A DNA stretch of 64,000 nt from Symbioplanes lichenis (lineage in GTDB: Bacteria; Actinomycetota; Actinomycetes; Mycobacteriales; Micromonosporaceae): assembly GCF_030709675.1 (NCBI RefSeq), contig NZ_JAUZQD010000006.1, forward strand, positions 186,001 through 250,000. Direction: 5' to 3'. The stretch's first letter is position 1. The number at the start of each line of letters is the position of its first letter. Shown here piece after piece: positions 34,134 to 43,081 of the stretch. The position numbers and the translations under genes were made by a program. The notes beneath the pieces are model-generated. The model made no database searches, was not told where the DNA came from, and worked only from the letters and a program-made list of their open reading frames with translations.

Positions 34134-34973
34134 TCAGCCCCGGGCGTGCTTCTGGACGTACGTGAAGCCTGGTTCCAACGGTCCGACCTGCTCGTCGGCC
34201 AGGGACAGCTGCTTCTCCGACGGGTGGGCGCCGGGCGGCAGCTTGCGCACGAACCCGTTGACCCAGTGCTCGCGGCGGCCGGAGGCTTCCTCGTCGTCCC
34301 AGAGTTCCGCCTCCTCGACCAGCGGCGCGTAGAAGAGCATCTCGGCCGGCTTCTGCCCCTCGACCGCCGGATAGGACGGGTAGCCCGCCTTGTCCAGGCT
34401 GCCGGTGACCCGGGTGAGATAGCCCTCGCGCAGCAACTGGTCGACGGCGTTGGCCAGCAGGAACTGCCCCTTGGCCCCGCGACCCAGCCCCGCCCGGGCA
34501 CCGAGGCCCTCCTCGGCCAGCACGGCGCTGCCGTCCTCGAAGACCCGGCCCATTTTGCGTACGGCCGAAAGCACCTTGCCCCGGTTGGACCCCGCATCGG
34601 CGAACTCGCGGGTGACCACCTTGGGGTCGTACTCATGGTAGTAGGGCACGCCGTCGACGTGGACCGGCTCGTCGAGCGGCGTCGTGCGCACCTGCACGTC
34701 GGCGCCGGAGCCCCCCGGCCAGGTGACGGTGACCAGCACGCCGACCTGCACGTCCTCGGGCCACGCGATGCCGTCGAACTGCCACTCGACGTCCTGCCGC
34801 AGCGTCGTCTCGAAGACCCGCTTGGCGGCCGCCCGCCCGTAGAGCCGGTGCTCCAGCGCCAGGGTGACGTCGTCGCGACCGGCCAGCGCCTCCGCGCACT
34901 CCTCGGGCGCCGCGCAGATCCCGCCGTCGAGGTCGGCCCGCCACAACGCGGAGCGCCGGGTCACCTTTCGCAC
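34134..34973 (-). CDS. hypothetical protein
   Basis: A 279-residue soluble protein I cannot assign to a family. It begins VRKVTRRSALWRADLDGGICAAPEECAEALAGRDDVTLALEHRLYGRAAAKRVFETTLRQDVEWQFDGIAW. A middle section (GQFLLANAVDQLLREGYLTRVTGSLDKAGYPSYPAV) looks like a winged-helix element. The C-terminus ends EKQLSLADEQVGPLEPGFTYVQKHARG. No signal peptide or membrane helix. GTG 34973 is the only plausible start before the sequence becomes non-coding in character. It is divergent from the beta-propeller gene and abuts kup tail to tail. Confidence 0.7.
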   Translation of the reverse strand: MRKVTRRSALWRADLDGGICAAPEECAEALAGRDDVTLALEHRLYGRAAAKRVFETTLRQDVEWQFDGIAWPEDVQVGVLVTVTWPGGSGADVQVRTTPLDEPVHVDGVPYYHEYDPKVVTREFADAGSNRGKVLSAVRKMGRVFEDGSAVLAEEGLGARAGLGRGAKGQFLLANAVDQLLREGYLTRVTGSLDKAGYPSYPAVEGQKPAEMLFYAPLVEEAELWDDEEASGRREHWVNGFVRKLPPGAHPSEKQLSLADEQVGPLEPGFTYVQKHARG

Positions 34974-35105
34974 GCCGGCATCGTATCCCGGCGGGTACGC
35001 AGGGGCAGACAACGGCCCGGGCGCGGACACAGTCAGGTTGAAAGAGCAACTTCCGGAGGCTTGCGGGCATCTAGTACTGAGTAGGTAGGACTTGGGGAGG
35101 CAGAC

Positions 35106-36203
35106 ATGCCGGGAGCAGCGCAACGGGCGGCGACGCTCGGCACGGCCCGCGCCGTGGAACAGGTGTTCCGCGAGACCGGGGGCGGTCGCCTGATCGAGGT
35201 ACGCCCGGAGTCCGCCCGCGGCCGGACGACGATCCTGGTCCGCTTCGTGCGCGGCACCTGGATGTGCCACGCCACGGTCGACCCCCGGACCGGCGCCGTC
35301 CTGTCGATCGCCGACGAGGGCCCCCGCATCCCCGTCGCCGCCTCGCCCCTGGGCGCACCCGTCGGCGCCCAGCTCGACTTCCGCACGATCGGGGACGTGC
35401 AGGCCGCCGTCGACGACCCGGCCGTCGCCTATGTCGCCACCGACGCCGGCGTGGGCCGCGTCCGCTTGAGCCGTGACCTGACCTGGACTCTGACCATCGA
35501 GGACCACCACAGTACGGGCTTCGGCGCCACCCGCCACGTCGCCGCGGTCCCCGGCGGCGTGGTCGGCACCACCGCCGACGGCCGCGCCTTCCGCCTCGAC
35601 GGCGACGGCCGCCGCTGCTGGGCGACCTGGCTGCCCGCGGCCCCGCACTCCGTCGTCGCCGACCCGGCCGGCAACCGGTTGCTCATGGCCACCGACGCGG
35701 GCGCCCTGGAGATCCGCGCCGACACGGGCGCCGTGCTCGGGGTGGGCGGCGGGCCGGTCCGGGCGGCGGCCTACCTGCCCGAGGGCAACGGCCACGTGCT
35801 GGCCGGCCACCGCGGCGAGCTGCTCGTCACCGGCGCGCGCGGGGGCGTCCGCCGGCGGCACGAGCAGGACGGTTATGTCGAGCGGCTGTGGGCGTACGCG
35901 GGAAAGGTGTTCCTGACCGGGGAGAACGGCCTCAAGGAGATCTCCCCGGCCAAGGGCGTCGTGGCGCAGTGGGCCGCCCCGGGCGCGGGCGCCGTGCAGA
36001 GCGCGGCCGTCGCGGGCGGCCAGGCCTTCACCTGTACGCGCGACGGCCGCATCGACCGGCACGACCAGGCGACCGCCGCGTGGCACGGGACGCTGCCGGC
36101 CCTGGACGGCTGCCCGTCGGCGGTCACGTGCGTCGACCCGGGCACCGGCCCGTGGCTCCTGGTCGCCCACCGCGACGGCCGCCTGACCGCCCTGCCGGTC
36201 TGA
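35106..36203 (+). CDS. beta-propeller repeat protein
   Basis: A 365-residue protein without a signal peptide. An N-terminal ~70-residue alpha/beta segment (ARAVEQVFRETGGGRLIEVRPESARGRTTILVRFVRGTWMCHATVDPRTGAVLSI) is followed by repeated ~40-residue blades of the PQQ/WD-like kind, e.g. GVVGTTADGRAFRLDGDGRRCWATWL, RLLMATDAGALEIRADTGAVLGVGGG, HVLAGHRGELLVTGARGGVRRRHEQDG and FTCTRDGRIDRHDQATAAWHGTL. Six to seven blades are expected. It may be a scaffold. ATG 35106 follows GGGGAGG at short spacing. Confidence 0.75.
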   Translation: MPGAAQRAATLGTARAVEQVFRETGGGRLIEVRPESARGRTTILVRFVRGTWMCHATVDPRTGAVLSIADEGPRIPVAASPLGAPVGAQLDFRTIGDVQAAVDDPAVAYVATDAGVGRVRLSRDLTWTLTIEDHHSTGFGATRHVAAVPGGVVGTTADGRAFRLDGDGRRCWATWLPAAPHSVVADPAGNRLLMATDAGALEIRADTGAVLGVGGGPVRAAAYLPEGNGHVLAGHRGELLVTGARGGVRRRHEQDGYVERLWAYAGKVFLTGENGLKEISPAKGVVAQWAAPGAGAVQSAAVAGGQAFTCTRDGRIDRHDQATAAWHGTLPALDGCPSAVTCVDPGTGPWLLVAHRDGRLTALPV

Positions 36204-36348
36204 CCTCAGCGGTAGTAGTGCTCGGGCGCTCCGCAGGCCCACGCCTTCAGCGCCCCGCAGACACTCGGTGAGCTCGCCGACCGTGGTCGCGCCCCCGGGA
36301 TCCGGGACGGACGCGCCGCCGTTCGGACTCGTGCGAACTTTCCGCGAG

Positions 36349-37383
36349 TCAGACGGGCGGGAGGCGGACGGTGAAGCGGAGACCGCCGCCCTCGACGGGG
36401 TCGGCGGTGATGGTGCCGTCGTGGGCTTGGACGATCGAGCGGGCGATGGCCAGGCCCAGGCCGCTGCCGCCACTGTGGTCGATGCGGGCGGCGGCGAGGC
36501 GGGTGAAGGGTTCGAAGAGGCGGGCGACGTCCTCGGGCGGGACGACCGGGCCGGTGTTCTCGACGATGAGCACGCCGTCGACGGTGACGCGGACCGTGCC
36601 GCCGGGGTGGTTGTACTTGGTGGCGTTGTGGACGAGGTTGCGGACCAGGCGCTCGAGGAGGATGCCGTCGCCCGGGACGCGGTAGGGGTAGACCGCCGTG
36701 CTGACCTTGACGTCGTTGGCGCCGGCGAAGGCCGCGTTGGCGTCGATGACGGCCCGGGTGATGCGGTCGAGGTCCTGCGGGGTACGGGCGGCGAGGCCCT
36801 GGTCGGCCTGGGCGAGCACCAGCAGGCCCTCGATGAGCCGCTCGTTGCGGGTGTTGGTGGCCAGCAGCTGGCTCGTGAGCAGGGCCGACTGCTCGGGCGT
36901 GAGTTGCTCGGCCATGCCGACCTCGATCAGCGTGCGTTGCAGGGCCAGCGGGGTGCGCAGCTCGTGCGAGGCGTTGGCCGCGAAGGCGCGCTGCCCCTCG
37001 TAGCCGGACGCGATCCGGTCCATCATCGCGTCGAGGGCGCGGCCGAGGCGCTTGCCCTCGTCGCGGCCGCGCCGCCCCGGGCGTACGCGATAGCCCAGGT
37101 TCTGCGGTCCCAGCTGGTCGACCACGGGCACCAGGCGGCGGATCGGGGCCAGGACCCACCAGCCCAGGGGTACGAGCACCAGCAGCGCCACGCCGAGCAC
37201 GACCGCGTACCCCGTGAGGTCGACGAGGGGGATCTTGCGCGTGACCCGGCAGGCCAGCCCGTTGATGTCTTCGTTGCAGACGTTGTAGTAGAGCCAGGGC
37301 CAGTTGAGGCGGTAGTAGAGGAACTGCAGGACGTGCACCAGCGTGACCGTGGCGACGGCGGCCACCGCCAGACGCAGGCGCAT
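36349..37383 (-). CDS. sensor histidine kinase (HAMP-HisKA-HATPase)
   Basis: A 344-residue membrane kinase. Helix 1 is at residues ~5-25, then a small external loop with two cysteines (NVCNEDINGLACRV) and helix 2 at ~60-80. A HAMP-like linker leads to the phosphorylation site QRAFAANASHELRTPLALQRT. ATP-binding boxes are RLVRNLVHNATKYNHPGG (N), VVPPEDVARLFEPF (F) and HSGGSGLGLAIARSIVQAHDG (G). The two loop cysteines could form a redox-sensitive bond. ATG overlaps the stop of the regulator (TGATG). The ~145 bp downstream (36204-36348) holds no clear gene. Confidence 0.93.
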   Translation of the reverse strand: MRLRLAVAAVATVTLVHVLQFLYYRLNWPWLYYNVCNEDINGLACRVTRKIPLVDLTGYAVVLGVALLVLVPLGWWVLAPIRRLVPVVDQLGPQNLGYRVRPGRRGRDEGKRLGRALDAMMDRIASGYEGQRAFAANASHELRTPLALQRTLIEVGMAEQLTPEQSALLTSQLLATNTRNERLIEGLLVLAQADQGLAARTPQDLDRITRAVIDANAAFAGANDVKVSTAVYPYRVPGDGILLERLVRNLVHNATKYNHPGGTVRVTVDGVLIVENTGPVVPPEDVARLFEPFTRLAAARIDHSGGSGLGLAIARSIVQAHDGTITADPVEGGGLRFTVRLPPV

Positions 37384-38054
37384 CAGGCCAGGCCGATGCG
37401 GTAGCCCGCGCGCGGGACGGTCTGCACGACCGGCGGGTCGCCCAGCTTGCGGCGCAGCGTGGACACGGTGACGCGGACCACGTTGCTGAACGGGTCGGTG
37501 TGCTCGTCCCAGACCTGTTCGAGCAGGTCCTCGGTGGTGACGGCCTGGCCCTGGGCCCGCATCAGCGCGTGCAGCACGCCGAACTCCTTGACCGTCAGGG
37601 CGAGCGGGCGCCCGTCGCGGGTCGCCGTGCGGGTGGCCACGTCGACCACGATGCCGTCGCGCTCGAGGACGGGCGGCAGCGCGGGCGCCGTACGCCGGGC
37701 CAGGGCCTGGACCCGGGCCACCAGCTCGGCGAACGCGAACGGCTTGGTCAGATAGTCGTCCGCCCCGAGCCCGAGCCCCTCGACCCGGTCGTAGATGCCC
37801 GCCGCGGCGGTCAAGAGCAAGACCCGGGTGCCCCCGCCCGTACGCGCGACATGCCGGCAGATGTCGTCACCCGAGCTGCCCGGCATGTCCCGGTCGAGCA
37901 CCGCCACGTCGTACCGGTTGACGGTGATCTTCTCCAGGGCCTGCGCCCCGTCGTACGCGACGTCGACCGCCATCGCCTCGCGTCGCAGCCCGACGGCGAT
38001 CATGTCCGCCAGCAGTTCCTCGTCGTCCGCCACCAGTACTCGCACGGGCGTCAT
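37383..38054 (-). CDS. OmpR/PhoB-family response regulator
   Basis: A 223-residue regulator. The receiver has RVLVADDEELLADMIAVGL, phospho-acceptor Asp in YDVAVLDRDMPGSSGDD, and LGLGADDYLTKPF. The C-terminal winged helix reads LTVKEFGVLHALMRAQGQAVTTEDLLEQVWDEHTDPFSNVVRVTVSTLRRKLGDPPVVQTVPRAGYRIG. ATG 38054 is chosen; the frame continues upstream into non-family sequence. It lies 32 bp after the large membrane-protein gene and is coupled to the kinase. Confidence 0.95.
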   Translation of the reverse strand: MTPVRVLVADDEELLADMIAVGLRREAMAVDVAYDGAQALEKITVNRYDVAVLDRDMPGSSGDDICRHVARTGGGTRVLLLTAAAGIYDRVEGLGLGADDYLTKPFAFAELVARVQALARRTAPALPPVLERDGIVVDVATRTATRDGRPLALTVKEFGVLHALMRAQGQAVTTEDLLEQVWDEHTDPFSNVVRVTVSTLRRKLGDPPVVQTVPRAGYRIGLA

Positions 38055-38086
38055 GCTGCCACGCCGGCTATGAAGATCTTGTGAGG

Positions 38087-39817
38087 TCATGGTTGCCAGA
38101 GCCACACGTCGCGGACGGTGACCGGGTCGCCGTACACCTGGGCGATCAGGTAGCGAAGCCCGGCATTGGACGTGTCGGCGCGCATCGCGAGGGCCTCACC
38201 GTGCCACCTGGCGACATCCGCGCGTACCGCCGCCTTGTCGTCCGCGGTCAGCTCGGGCGTCTTGCCGGCCATCTGGACCCCGGAGACCAGCTGGGTCAGG
38301 CGGCTGGGATGCGTCGTGCCCATCTGACCCTTGCCGTCCGGTCCGGGGCCCAAAAAGTAGCCCTCCGGCACGGTGAACTCCTGCCGCGCCTGCGCACTCC
38401 ACCCGAGGCTGTCGCGCCCGAGCCAGTTGCTGGGCAGGGGCACCGGGACGAGGGTGCCGCCCGGGTGGACGTACTCGCGCCAGGCGCCGCTGGTGACGAA
38501 AGCCGGCGCCGGCCGCTCGGGCATCGCGGGCAACGGCGTCGGCAGCAGCGGGAGCAGGGCCGCCGCGACGAGGAAGCGGGACGGCTTGAGGCGGTCCCAG
38601 GCGAGGGCGATGAGGAGGACGATGGCGCCGGTCACCGCGTACGTGAGCCGGCTCGGCATCATGAGGTTGAACACGGGCAGGTGCTCGGGCAGGTGCGCCA
38701 GCGGGCCCTGGTGCTCGGTGTTCTCGCCGGCGATGCGCACCACCGGGCCGATCGACAGCACGGCGAAGACCACGGCCACGCCGCTCGCCACGCGCGCCGC
38801 GACGGATCTGCGCCAGAGCAACGCGGCGAGGACGATCGTCAGCAGGGTGAGCGGCCAGCCGAACCAGCTGTTCTGCTCGATGCCGCCCTGCGCGGCCTCG
38901 TCCGCCGGGGTGCCCGCGAGGCTGTCCCGGGGGAAGGTCAGATAGGTGAGCGGGTCCTCGCCCCACGTCGTGAAGGCGGGCATCCCGACGAAGGTCTGCG
39001 GCCCGTGAAACTGGAACCAGATGGGATAGGCGCACAGCGCGCCCGCCACGACCGCGGTCACGGCCAGCGGCTTGAGCTTCGTCAGCGCGTTCCGCGGCCG
39101 CAGCAGCACCCCCAGCCCGCAGGCCAGCGCCGTGACCAGCAGCAGCTCCTCGTTGATGAAGAGCTGCCACGTCACCAGCAGGCCCAGGATCGCGCCGTCG
39201 CGCACCCAGTGCTTGGTCGCCCCGAGCCGGAAGACGGCGGCCACGATGAGCGGGAGCACGAAGTTCGACACGAAGTTGGGCTGGCCGTTGGCGTGGTGGA
39301 TCACCCCGGGCGCGAAACCGGCCAGCGCGCCGCCCGCGAAGGCCGCGGCCCGCGAGCGCACGACATGGCGCTGCAGCACCCAGTAGGTCGTCGCGGCGGT
39401 GCCCGCCACGGCCAGGATCATCCAGACCACGTACGCGACCCGGGGCCCCGCCAGCCACGTCAGCGGCGCGAGCGGCAGCGTCACCCCCAGCACCGACGTG
39501 TTGGCCATCATGTTGACGCCGAACGGGGTGTTCTGGGTCGCCGAGAAGAGCGGGTTGCCGCCGTGCACGAGCACGTGGGCGCCGTGGGCGAGCAGCCACT
39601 CGAACCACGTGTGGTCGGCGGGCAGGTGCGAGGAGACGCGCTCGCCGGGCGCCTCGAGGAACCGCCACATGACGACGACACCGAGCGCGAGGTACGCCGT
39701 GAGGGCGACCAGGTGTGTCTTCTTGCTCGCCGCCGGGGCCGCCGGGAGCGCGGCGACCCGGACGGGCGCTCGTTCGAGGAGGACGGTCATGGCCGGGGAC
39801 CGTACGGGCGCCGACAT
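38087..39817 (-). CDS. polytopic membrane protein, GT-C glycosyltransferase-like
   Basis: A 576-residue protein with about 11 helices in the first ~430 residues and a soluble C-terminal domain. An acidic-loop segment after helix 1 (HLPADHTWFEWLLAHGAHVLVHGGNPLFSATQNTPFGVNMMANTSVLG) resembles the conserved P-D-G-V-N-x-x-x-N-T-S region of an actinobacterial family commonly labelled glycosyltransferase. GT-C enzymes use polyprenyl-linked sugars at the outer face. Catalytic residues are not proven. ATG 39817 or ATG 39790 could be the start; neither has a strong ribosome binding site. It is probably co-transcribed with the regulator and kinase that follow. Confidence 0.7.
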   Translation of the reverse strand: MSAPVRSPAMTVLLERAPVRVAALPAAPAASKKTHLVALTAYLALGVVVMWRFLEAPGERVSSHLPADHTWFEWLLAHGAHVLVHGGNPLFSATQNTPFGVNMMANTSVLGVTLPLAPLTWLAGPRVAYVVWMILAVAGTAATTYWVLQRHVVRSRAAAFAGGALAGFAPGVIHHANGQPNFVSNFVLPLIVAAVFRLGATKHWVRDGAILGLLVTWQLFINEELLLVTALACGLGVLLRPRNALTKLKPLAVTAVVAGALCAYPIWFQFHGPQTFVGMPAFTTWGEDPLTYLTFPRDSLAGTPADEAAQGGIEQNSWFGWPLTLLTIVLAALLWRRSVAARVASGVAVVFAVLSIGPVVRIAGENTEHQGPLAHLPEHLPVFNLMMPSRLTYAVTGAIVLLIALAWDRLKPSRFLVAAALLPLLPTPLPAMPERPAPAFVTSGAWREYVHPGGTLVPVPLPSNWLGRDSLGWSAQARQEFTVPEGYFLGPGPDGKGQMGTTHPSRLTQLVSGVQMAGKTPELTADDKAAVRADVARWHGEALAMRADTSNAGLRYLIAQVYGDPVTVRDVWLWQP

Positions 39818-39841
39818 AAGGGCCGGATAAACGCGCCGTTG

Positions 39842-39979
39842 CACGATGACCGGGGCCTCGACCTCACCCCCGACATGCGCGCCCTCACCGACGCGACGGG
39901 CTGGACCCTGACCACGTACGACGACGCCGGGCACCGCTTCCTCGCCGCCGCGACCCGCGCCCGAGTCCGGGACGTCCGC
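39842..39979 (+). pseudogene. orphan C-terminal coding remnant
   Basis: The frame HDDRGLDLTPDMRALTDATGWTLTTYDDAGHRFLAAATRAR has nearly pure G/C third positions and looks like the C-terminal tail of an enzyme, possibly a methyltransferase, but has no start or N-terminal body. To its left lies the start of the opposing membrane-protein gene. The frame continues into the next gene without a stop. It is most likely the leftover of a deleted gene; identity is not established. Confidence 0.35.
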
Positions 39980-40072
39980 GTTCCGGACAGTTCGGATCAG
40001 GCCGAACACTGCCGCCGGCGCACCGGTGTTGATGGGCTGGGCGGGTCACATCCATCGACCCAGGGAGATGAC

Positions 40073-40480
40073 ATGCTCAGCATCCGCTCCACGGCGACCC
40101 GGCTGACAGCCGTCGGCCTCGCCTGCACCGCCATGATCACCACTGCCGGTTCCGGGGCACAGGGGTCGGCGGCGGCCCTGTCGTGCCCGAGCCGGTCGAA
40201 CCCCGTGCCCGCCGCCGGATCGGTCACGAACCGGAGCAGCATCGGGGTCGGCGTCTACCACCTCGCGGACGGCAACTGCACCTACGGCACGCACGACGCC
40301 GTCCTGCCTCCGGGCCGGAACACCCGCGACTACTTCGGCTGGACCGAGGTCGCCGGGGCCTACGTCGGTGGCGGCTACACCGGATACGCGAGCGCCGGCG
40401 GCTCCTACTTCAAGATCGCTCCCGGGCCCGACTTCTTCCCCCGGCCGGAGGGCGGCAGCTGGCAGATCTACGCCGAGTAG
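40073..40480 (+). CDS. small secreted protein of unknown function
   Basis: A 135-residue protein with a signal peptide (MLSIRSTATRLTAVGLACTAMITTAGSGAQGSAAA) and a ~100-residue mature domain with two cysteines (LSCPSRSNPVPAAGSV; LADGNCTYGTHDAV) likely disulfide-bonded. It is rich in Gly, Tyr and Ser (GGGYTGYASAGGSYFKIAPGPDFF). ATG 40073 follows AGGGAG at good spacing. Exported; role unknown. Ends 2 bp from the opposing gene's stop. Confidence 0.78.
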   Translation: MLSIRSTATRLTAVGLACTAMITTAGSGAQGSAAALSCPSRSNPVPAAGSVTNRSSIGVGVYHLADGNCTYGTHDAVLPPGRNTRDYFGWTEVAGAYVGGGYTGYASAGGSYFKIAPGPDFFPRPEGGSWQIYAE

Positions 40481-40482
40481 GC

Positions 40483-41397
40483 TCACCGTCCCGTCTCGAC
40501 CAGGACGACCTTGGACACGCGGACGTGGAAGCCGGGCGGCTGACCGCCGATCTGGAACGTCAGCTCCGAATGCGGATTGGTCCGCCCGCCCGGGAACGTG
40601 TACACATGCCGGCATCCGCCCGGCCCGATCCCGAAGTCGCGCGACAGCGACGGGTGGTAGTCGGGCGGCTGCGGATCCTGGGCGCGGACACGGACAGTGG
40701 CCGGACGGTCCGCCTCCGCGGTGAAGGCCACGGCGTACGTGTGGCCCTCGGCGACGGAGATGTCGCTCAGGATGAGGACGATGTCGCCCGGGCGCGTGGT
40801 GCGGGCGGTCACCGTGGCGTCGAGCCGCCGGCCGCGGGTCGTGAGAGTGGCGCGGGCCGGATCGCTGACCCACCAGCCCCGGCCCGCCGCCGGGACCAGG
40901 TCCTTCCCCTCGGGGTCGGGCCGGTCCCCGCACGTGTCCGGCGTCGCGGCCCGCGCGGAGGGCGCCTCGCCGGCGGTCAGGCGCGCCCCGATCGCGCCGA
41001 CGCCCACGCCGAGCAGGAACGCCACGGATGCGGTGACGACCAGCCTCCACCGCCGGCGGGGACGCTCGCCGGGCCCGGCATCATCGGCCGCCAGCTCGCG
41101 CCACCGTTGCTGCCAGCGGGCGGTCTCGGACGCAACGGCGGGCTGGTCCGAGCCGGCGGCGTGCAGGCAGGCGACGACGAAGGACTCGACGAACTCCCAG
41201 CGTGGCAGCCCCGGCAACCGCTTGCCGGCGAGCACCTCCGAGACAGTGCTGGGCGGGAGCGGCTCCGGGCGGCTGTGCGGCGCGGCCTCCTCGATCCGTT
41301 GCTCGGCGAGGCGGCTCAAGCGGCGAAAGGACGGCTGACCCACGCTCGCCCGCAGCCGCCGCAGATCGGCGAGGAAGAGGGCTTCCCGGGTGTGCAC
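40483..41397 (-). CDS. membrane-anchored protein with XRE-like N-terminal region
   Basis: A ~304-residue protein. The N-terminal ~110 residues (VHTREALFLADLRRLRASVGQPSFRRLSRLAEQRIEEAAPHSRPEPLPPSTVSEVLAGKRLPGLPRWEFVESFVVACLHAAG) match the helix-turn-helix-like module found in many actinobacterial signalling proteins. A single helix (RWRLVVTASVAFLLGVGVGAIGARL) places the C-terminal ~170 residues outside; that part is beta-rich with three Cys (PDTCGDRPDP; GPGGCRHVYTF). It could couple an outside signal to DNA or protein contacts inside. GTG 41397 gives the best spacing to GAGGGG; GTG 41400 and ATG 41424 are alternatives. Confidence 0.75.
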   Translation of the reverse strand: MHTREALFLADLRRLRASVGQPSFRRLSRLAEQRIEEAAPHSRPEPLPPSTVSEVLAGKRLPGLPRWEFVESFVVACLHAAGSDQPAVASETARWQQRWRELAADDAGPGERPRRRWRLVVTASVAFLLGVGVGAIGARLTAGEAPSARAATPDTCGDRPDPEGKDLVPAAGRGWWVSDPARATLTTRGRRLDATVTARTTRPGDIVLILSDISVAEGHTYAVAFTAEADRPATVRVRAQDPQPPDYHPSLSRDFGIGPGGCRHVYTFPGGRTNPHSELTFQIGGQPPGFHVRVSKVVLVETGR

Positions 41398-41526
41398 CAC
41401 GCCCCTCAAGGTATCGATACACATCAACCCCTAAGGACCGTACACCTTCCGTACACCTTGCGTTCCCAGGTTATTCACAGAGGGATCCGAGGTTCTCTTG
41501 TCGTGCGCCCCTTCATATAGACACCC

Positions 41527-42414
41527 ATGAAGCGCTTGCCCCTCCGGCGTCGCCGCTCCGAGCCCGTCGGCGACCCCGAGCCCCCGGCCCCGCCCACCCC
41601 GCACCAGGCGGACGACCATGCCGGGCACGCGCTGCGGGCGCCGGGCAAGCTGCACGCCTTCAACCGGTACGAGATCAAGTACCTGCTGCCCAGCGACCGG
41701 ATCCCCGAGCTCCGCGCCGAGCTGACCGCACGGCTGGATCGTGACAGCCACGGCAGCGACGGCGGCTACGGGGTGTGGAGCACCTACTACGACACCCCGG
41801 ACCTGCGGTTCTACTGGGAGAAGATCGAGGGGCTGCGGTTCCGGCGCAAGCTGCGGATCCGGCACTACGGCGACCGGTTCGCCGTGGACGGCGACACGAT
41901 CGTGCACGTCGAGATCAAGCAGCGGGTCAACCGGGTCACGCAGAAGCGGCGCGTCGCTCTCCCGTACCGGGAAGCCCTGGATCTTTGTGATCGGCGGCGG
42001 ATGGTCGCGCCCGAGCCGGGGCAGCGGGCCTTCCTCGAGGAGGTGCTCGAGCTGGTCTCGCGGCTGGATCTGCGGCCGGTGGCGATGACCGGCTATCAGC
42101 GGGAGGCCTTCGTCGGGCGGGACGCCGACCTGGGCCTGCGCGTGACGATGGATCACCGGGTCCGGGGCCGGGACCGCGACTTCGGCTTCGCCACGGACGC
42201 CGAGAACCGGCTGATCGTGCCCGCGCGGCTGTCGGTCGTCGAGTTCAAGGCGGACGAGCGGGTCCCCGCCTGGCTCACCGACCTGGCCGCCCGGATGAGC
42301 CTGTCCGTGGTGCGCGTCTCCAAGTACTGCCAGAGCGTCGAGGCGTTCGGCCGCGCCCCGCGCTCGATCTTCCACATCCCCTCCGAGGAAAGGACCGGCT
42401 CGCATGCCATTTGA
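41527..42414 (+). CDS. VTC-domain polyphosphate polymerase-like protein
   Basis: A 295-residue cytoplasmic protein of the VTC/CYTH triphosphate-tunnel fold. After a Pro-rich N-terminal ~40 residues, the domain begins FNRYEIKYLLPSDRIPELRAEL (E-x-K-Y motif). It continues with STYYDTPDLRFYWEKIEGLRFRRKLRIRHYG, the basic tunnel strands VHVEIKQRVNRVTQKRRVALP, GYQREAF and LSVVEFKADERVPAWL, ending VRVSKYCQSVE. Yeast Vtc4 polymerises ATP into polyphosphate in such a tunnel. It opens a three-gene operon and overlaps the DUF4956 gene by 11 bp. Confidence 0.88.
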   Translation: MKRLPLRRRRSEPVGDPEPPAPPTPHQADDHAGHALRAPGKLHAFNRYEIKYLLPSDRIPELRAELTARLDRDSHGSDGGYGVWSTYYDTPDLRFYWEKIEGLRFRRKLRIRHYGDRFAVDGDTIVHVEIKQRVNRVTQKRRVALPYREALDLCDRRRMVAPEPGQRAFLEEVLELVSRLDLRPVAMTGYQREAFVGRDADLGLRVTMDHRVRGRDRDFGFATDAENRLIVPARLSVVEFKADERVPAWLTDLAARMSLSVVRVSKYCQSVEAFGRAPRSIFHIPSEERTGSHAI

Positions 42415-43081
42415 CGTCCAGGACCTGTCGGGCACGTTCAGCGTCGGCGACATCGCCATCGCCCTGGTGCTGTCGTTCCTGCTGAGCTCGATGGTGGCGT
42501 GGGTCTACCGGTTCACCCACCGCAACGTGTCCTACAGCCAGTCGTACGTGCAGACGCTCGTCATCCTCGGCATGCTCATCTCGCTCATCATGCTCGTGGT
42601 CGGCTCGAACATCGCGCGCGCGTTCGCTCTCGTCGGGGCGCTCAGTGTTGTTCGTTTCCGCAACGCCATCAAGGAGACCCGCGACGTCGGGTTCATCTTC
42701 CTGGTGATGGGCGTCGGCATGGCCACGGGTACGCGGTTCTACACCCTCGCGATCGTCGCGGCGGTCGTGATCAGCCTGGTCATCGTCGTGATGTTCCGCT
42801 TCAACTGGTTCGCCGCGAACGTCCAGCGGCAGGTCGTCAAGGTCCAGGTCCCGCCGGACGGCAGTTACACCGGGCCCGTCCAGGACGTGCTCATCGCGCA
42901 CACCAGCGAGTTCGAGCTGATCAGCCTGGAGTCGATCCGGGGCGGCGCACTCACCGAGCTCATGTACACGGTGCGGCTCAAGAAGGGCACCGAGCCCGGC
43001 ACATTGATCACCGCGCTCGGCGAACGGACCGGCGGGCAGCGGGTGACGGTCCTCACCGGGTACGACCAGACGGACCTGTGA
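42404..43081 (+). CDS. DUF4956 membrane protein
   Basis: A 225-residue protein with about four helices: IAIALVLSFLLSSMVAWVY, TLVILGMLISLIMLVVG, FALVGALSVVRFRNAIKETRDVGFIFLVMGVGMATG and LAIVAAVVISLVIVVMF. A soluble C-terminal ACT-like domain of ~80 residues follows. The G-A-L-S-V-V-R-F-R-N segment is the DUF4956 hallmark. Its genomic association with VTC and CotH proteins is recurrent in bacteria. A role in polyphosphate translocation or membrane assembly is inference. GAGGAAAGG precedes ATG 42404. Confidence 0.88.
   Translation: MPFDVQDLSGTFSVGDIAIALVLSFLLSSMVAWVYRFTHRNVSYSQSYVQTLVILGMLISLIMLVVGSNIARAFALVGALSVVRFRNAIKETRDVGFIFLVMGVGMATGTRFYTLAIVAAVVISLVIVVMFRFNWFAANVQRQVVKVQVPPDGSYTGPVQDVLIAHTSEFELISLESIRGGALTELMYTVRLKKGTEPGTLITALGERTGGQRVTVLTGYDQTDL

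Noticed and set aside
36204..36348. Possible small minus-strand peptide frame (VCGALKAWACGAPEHYYR) after the sensor kinase
   Set aside because: No start codon with a ribosome binding site and no family match; two frames look equally coding-like.
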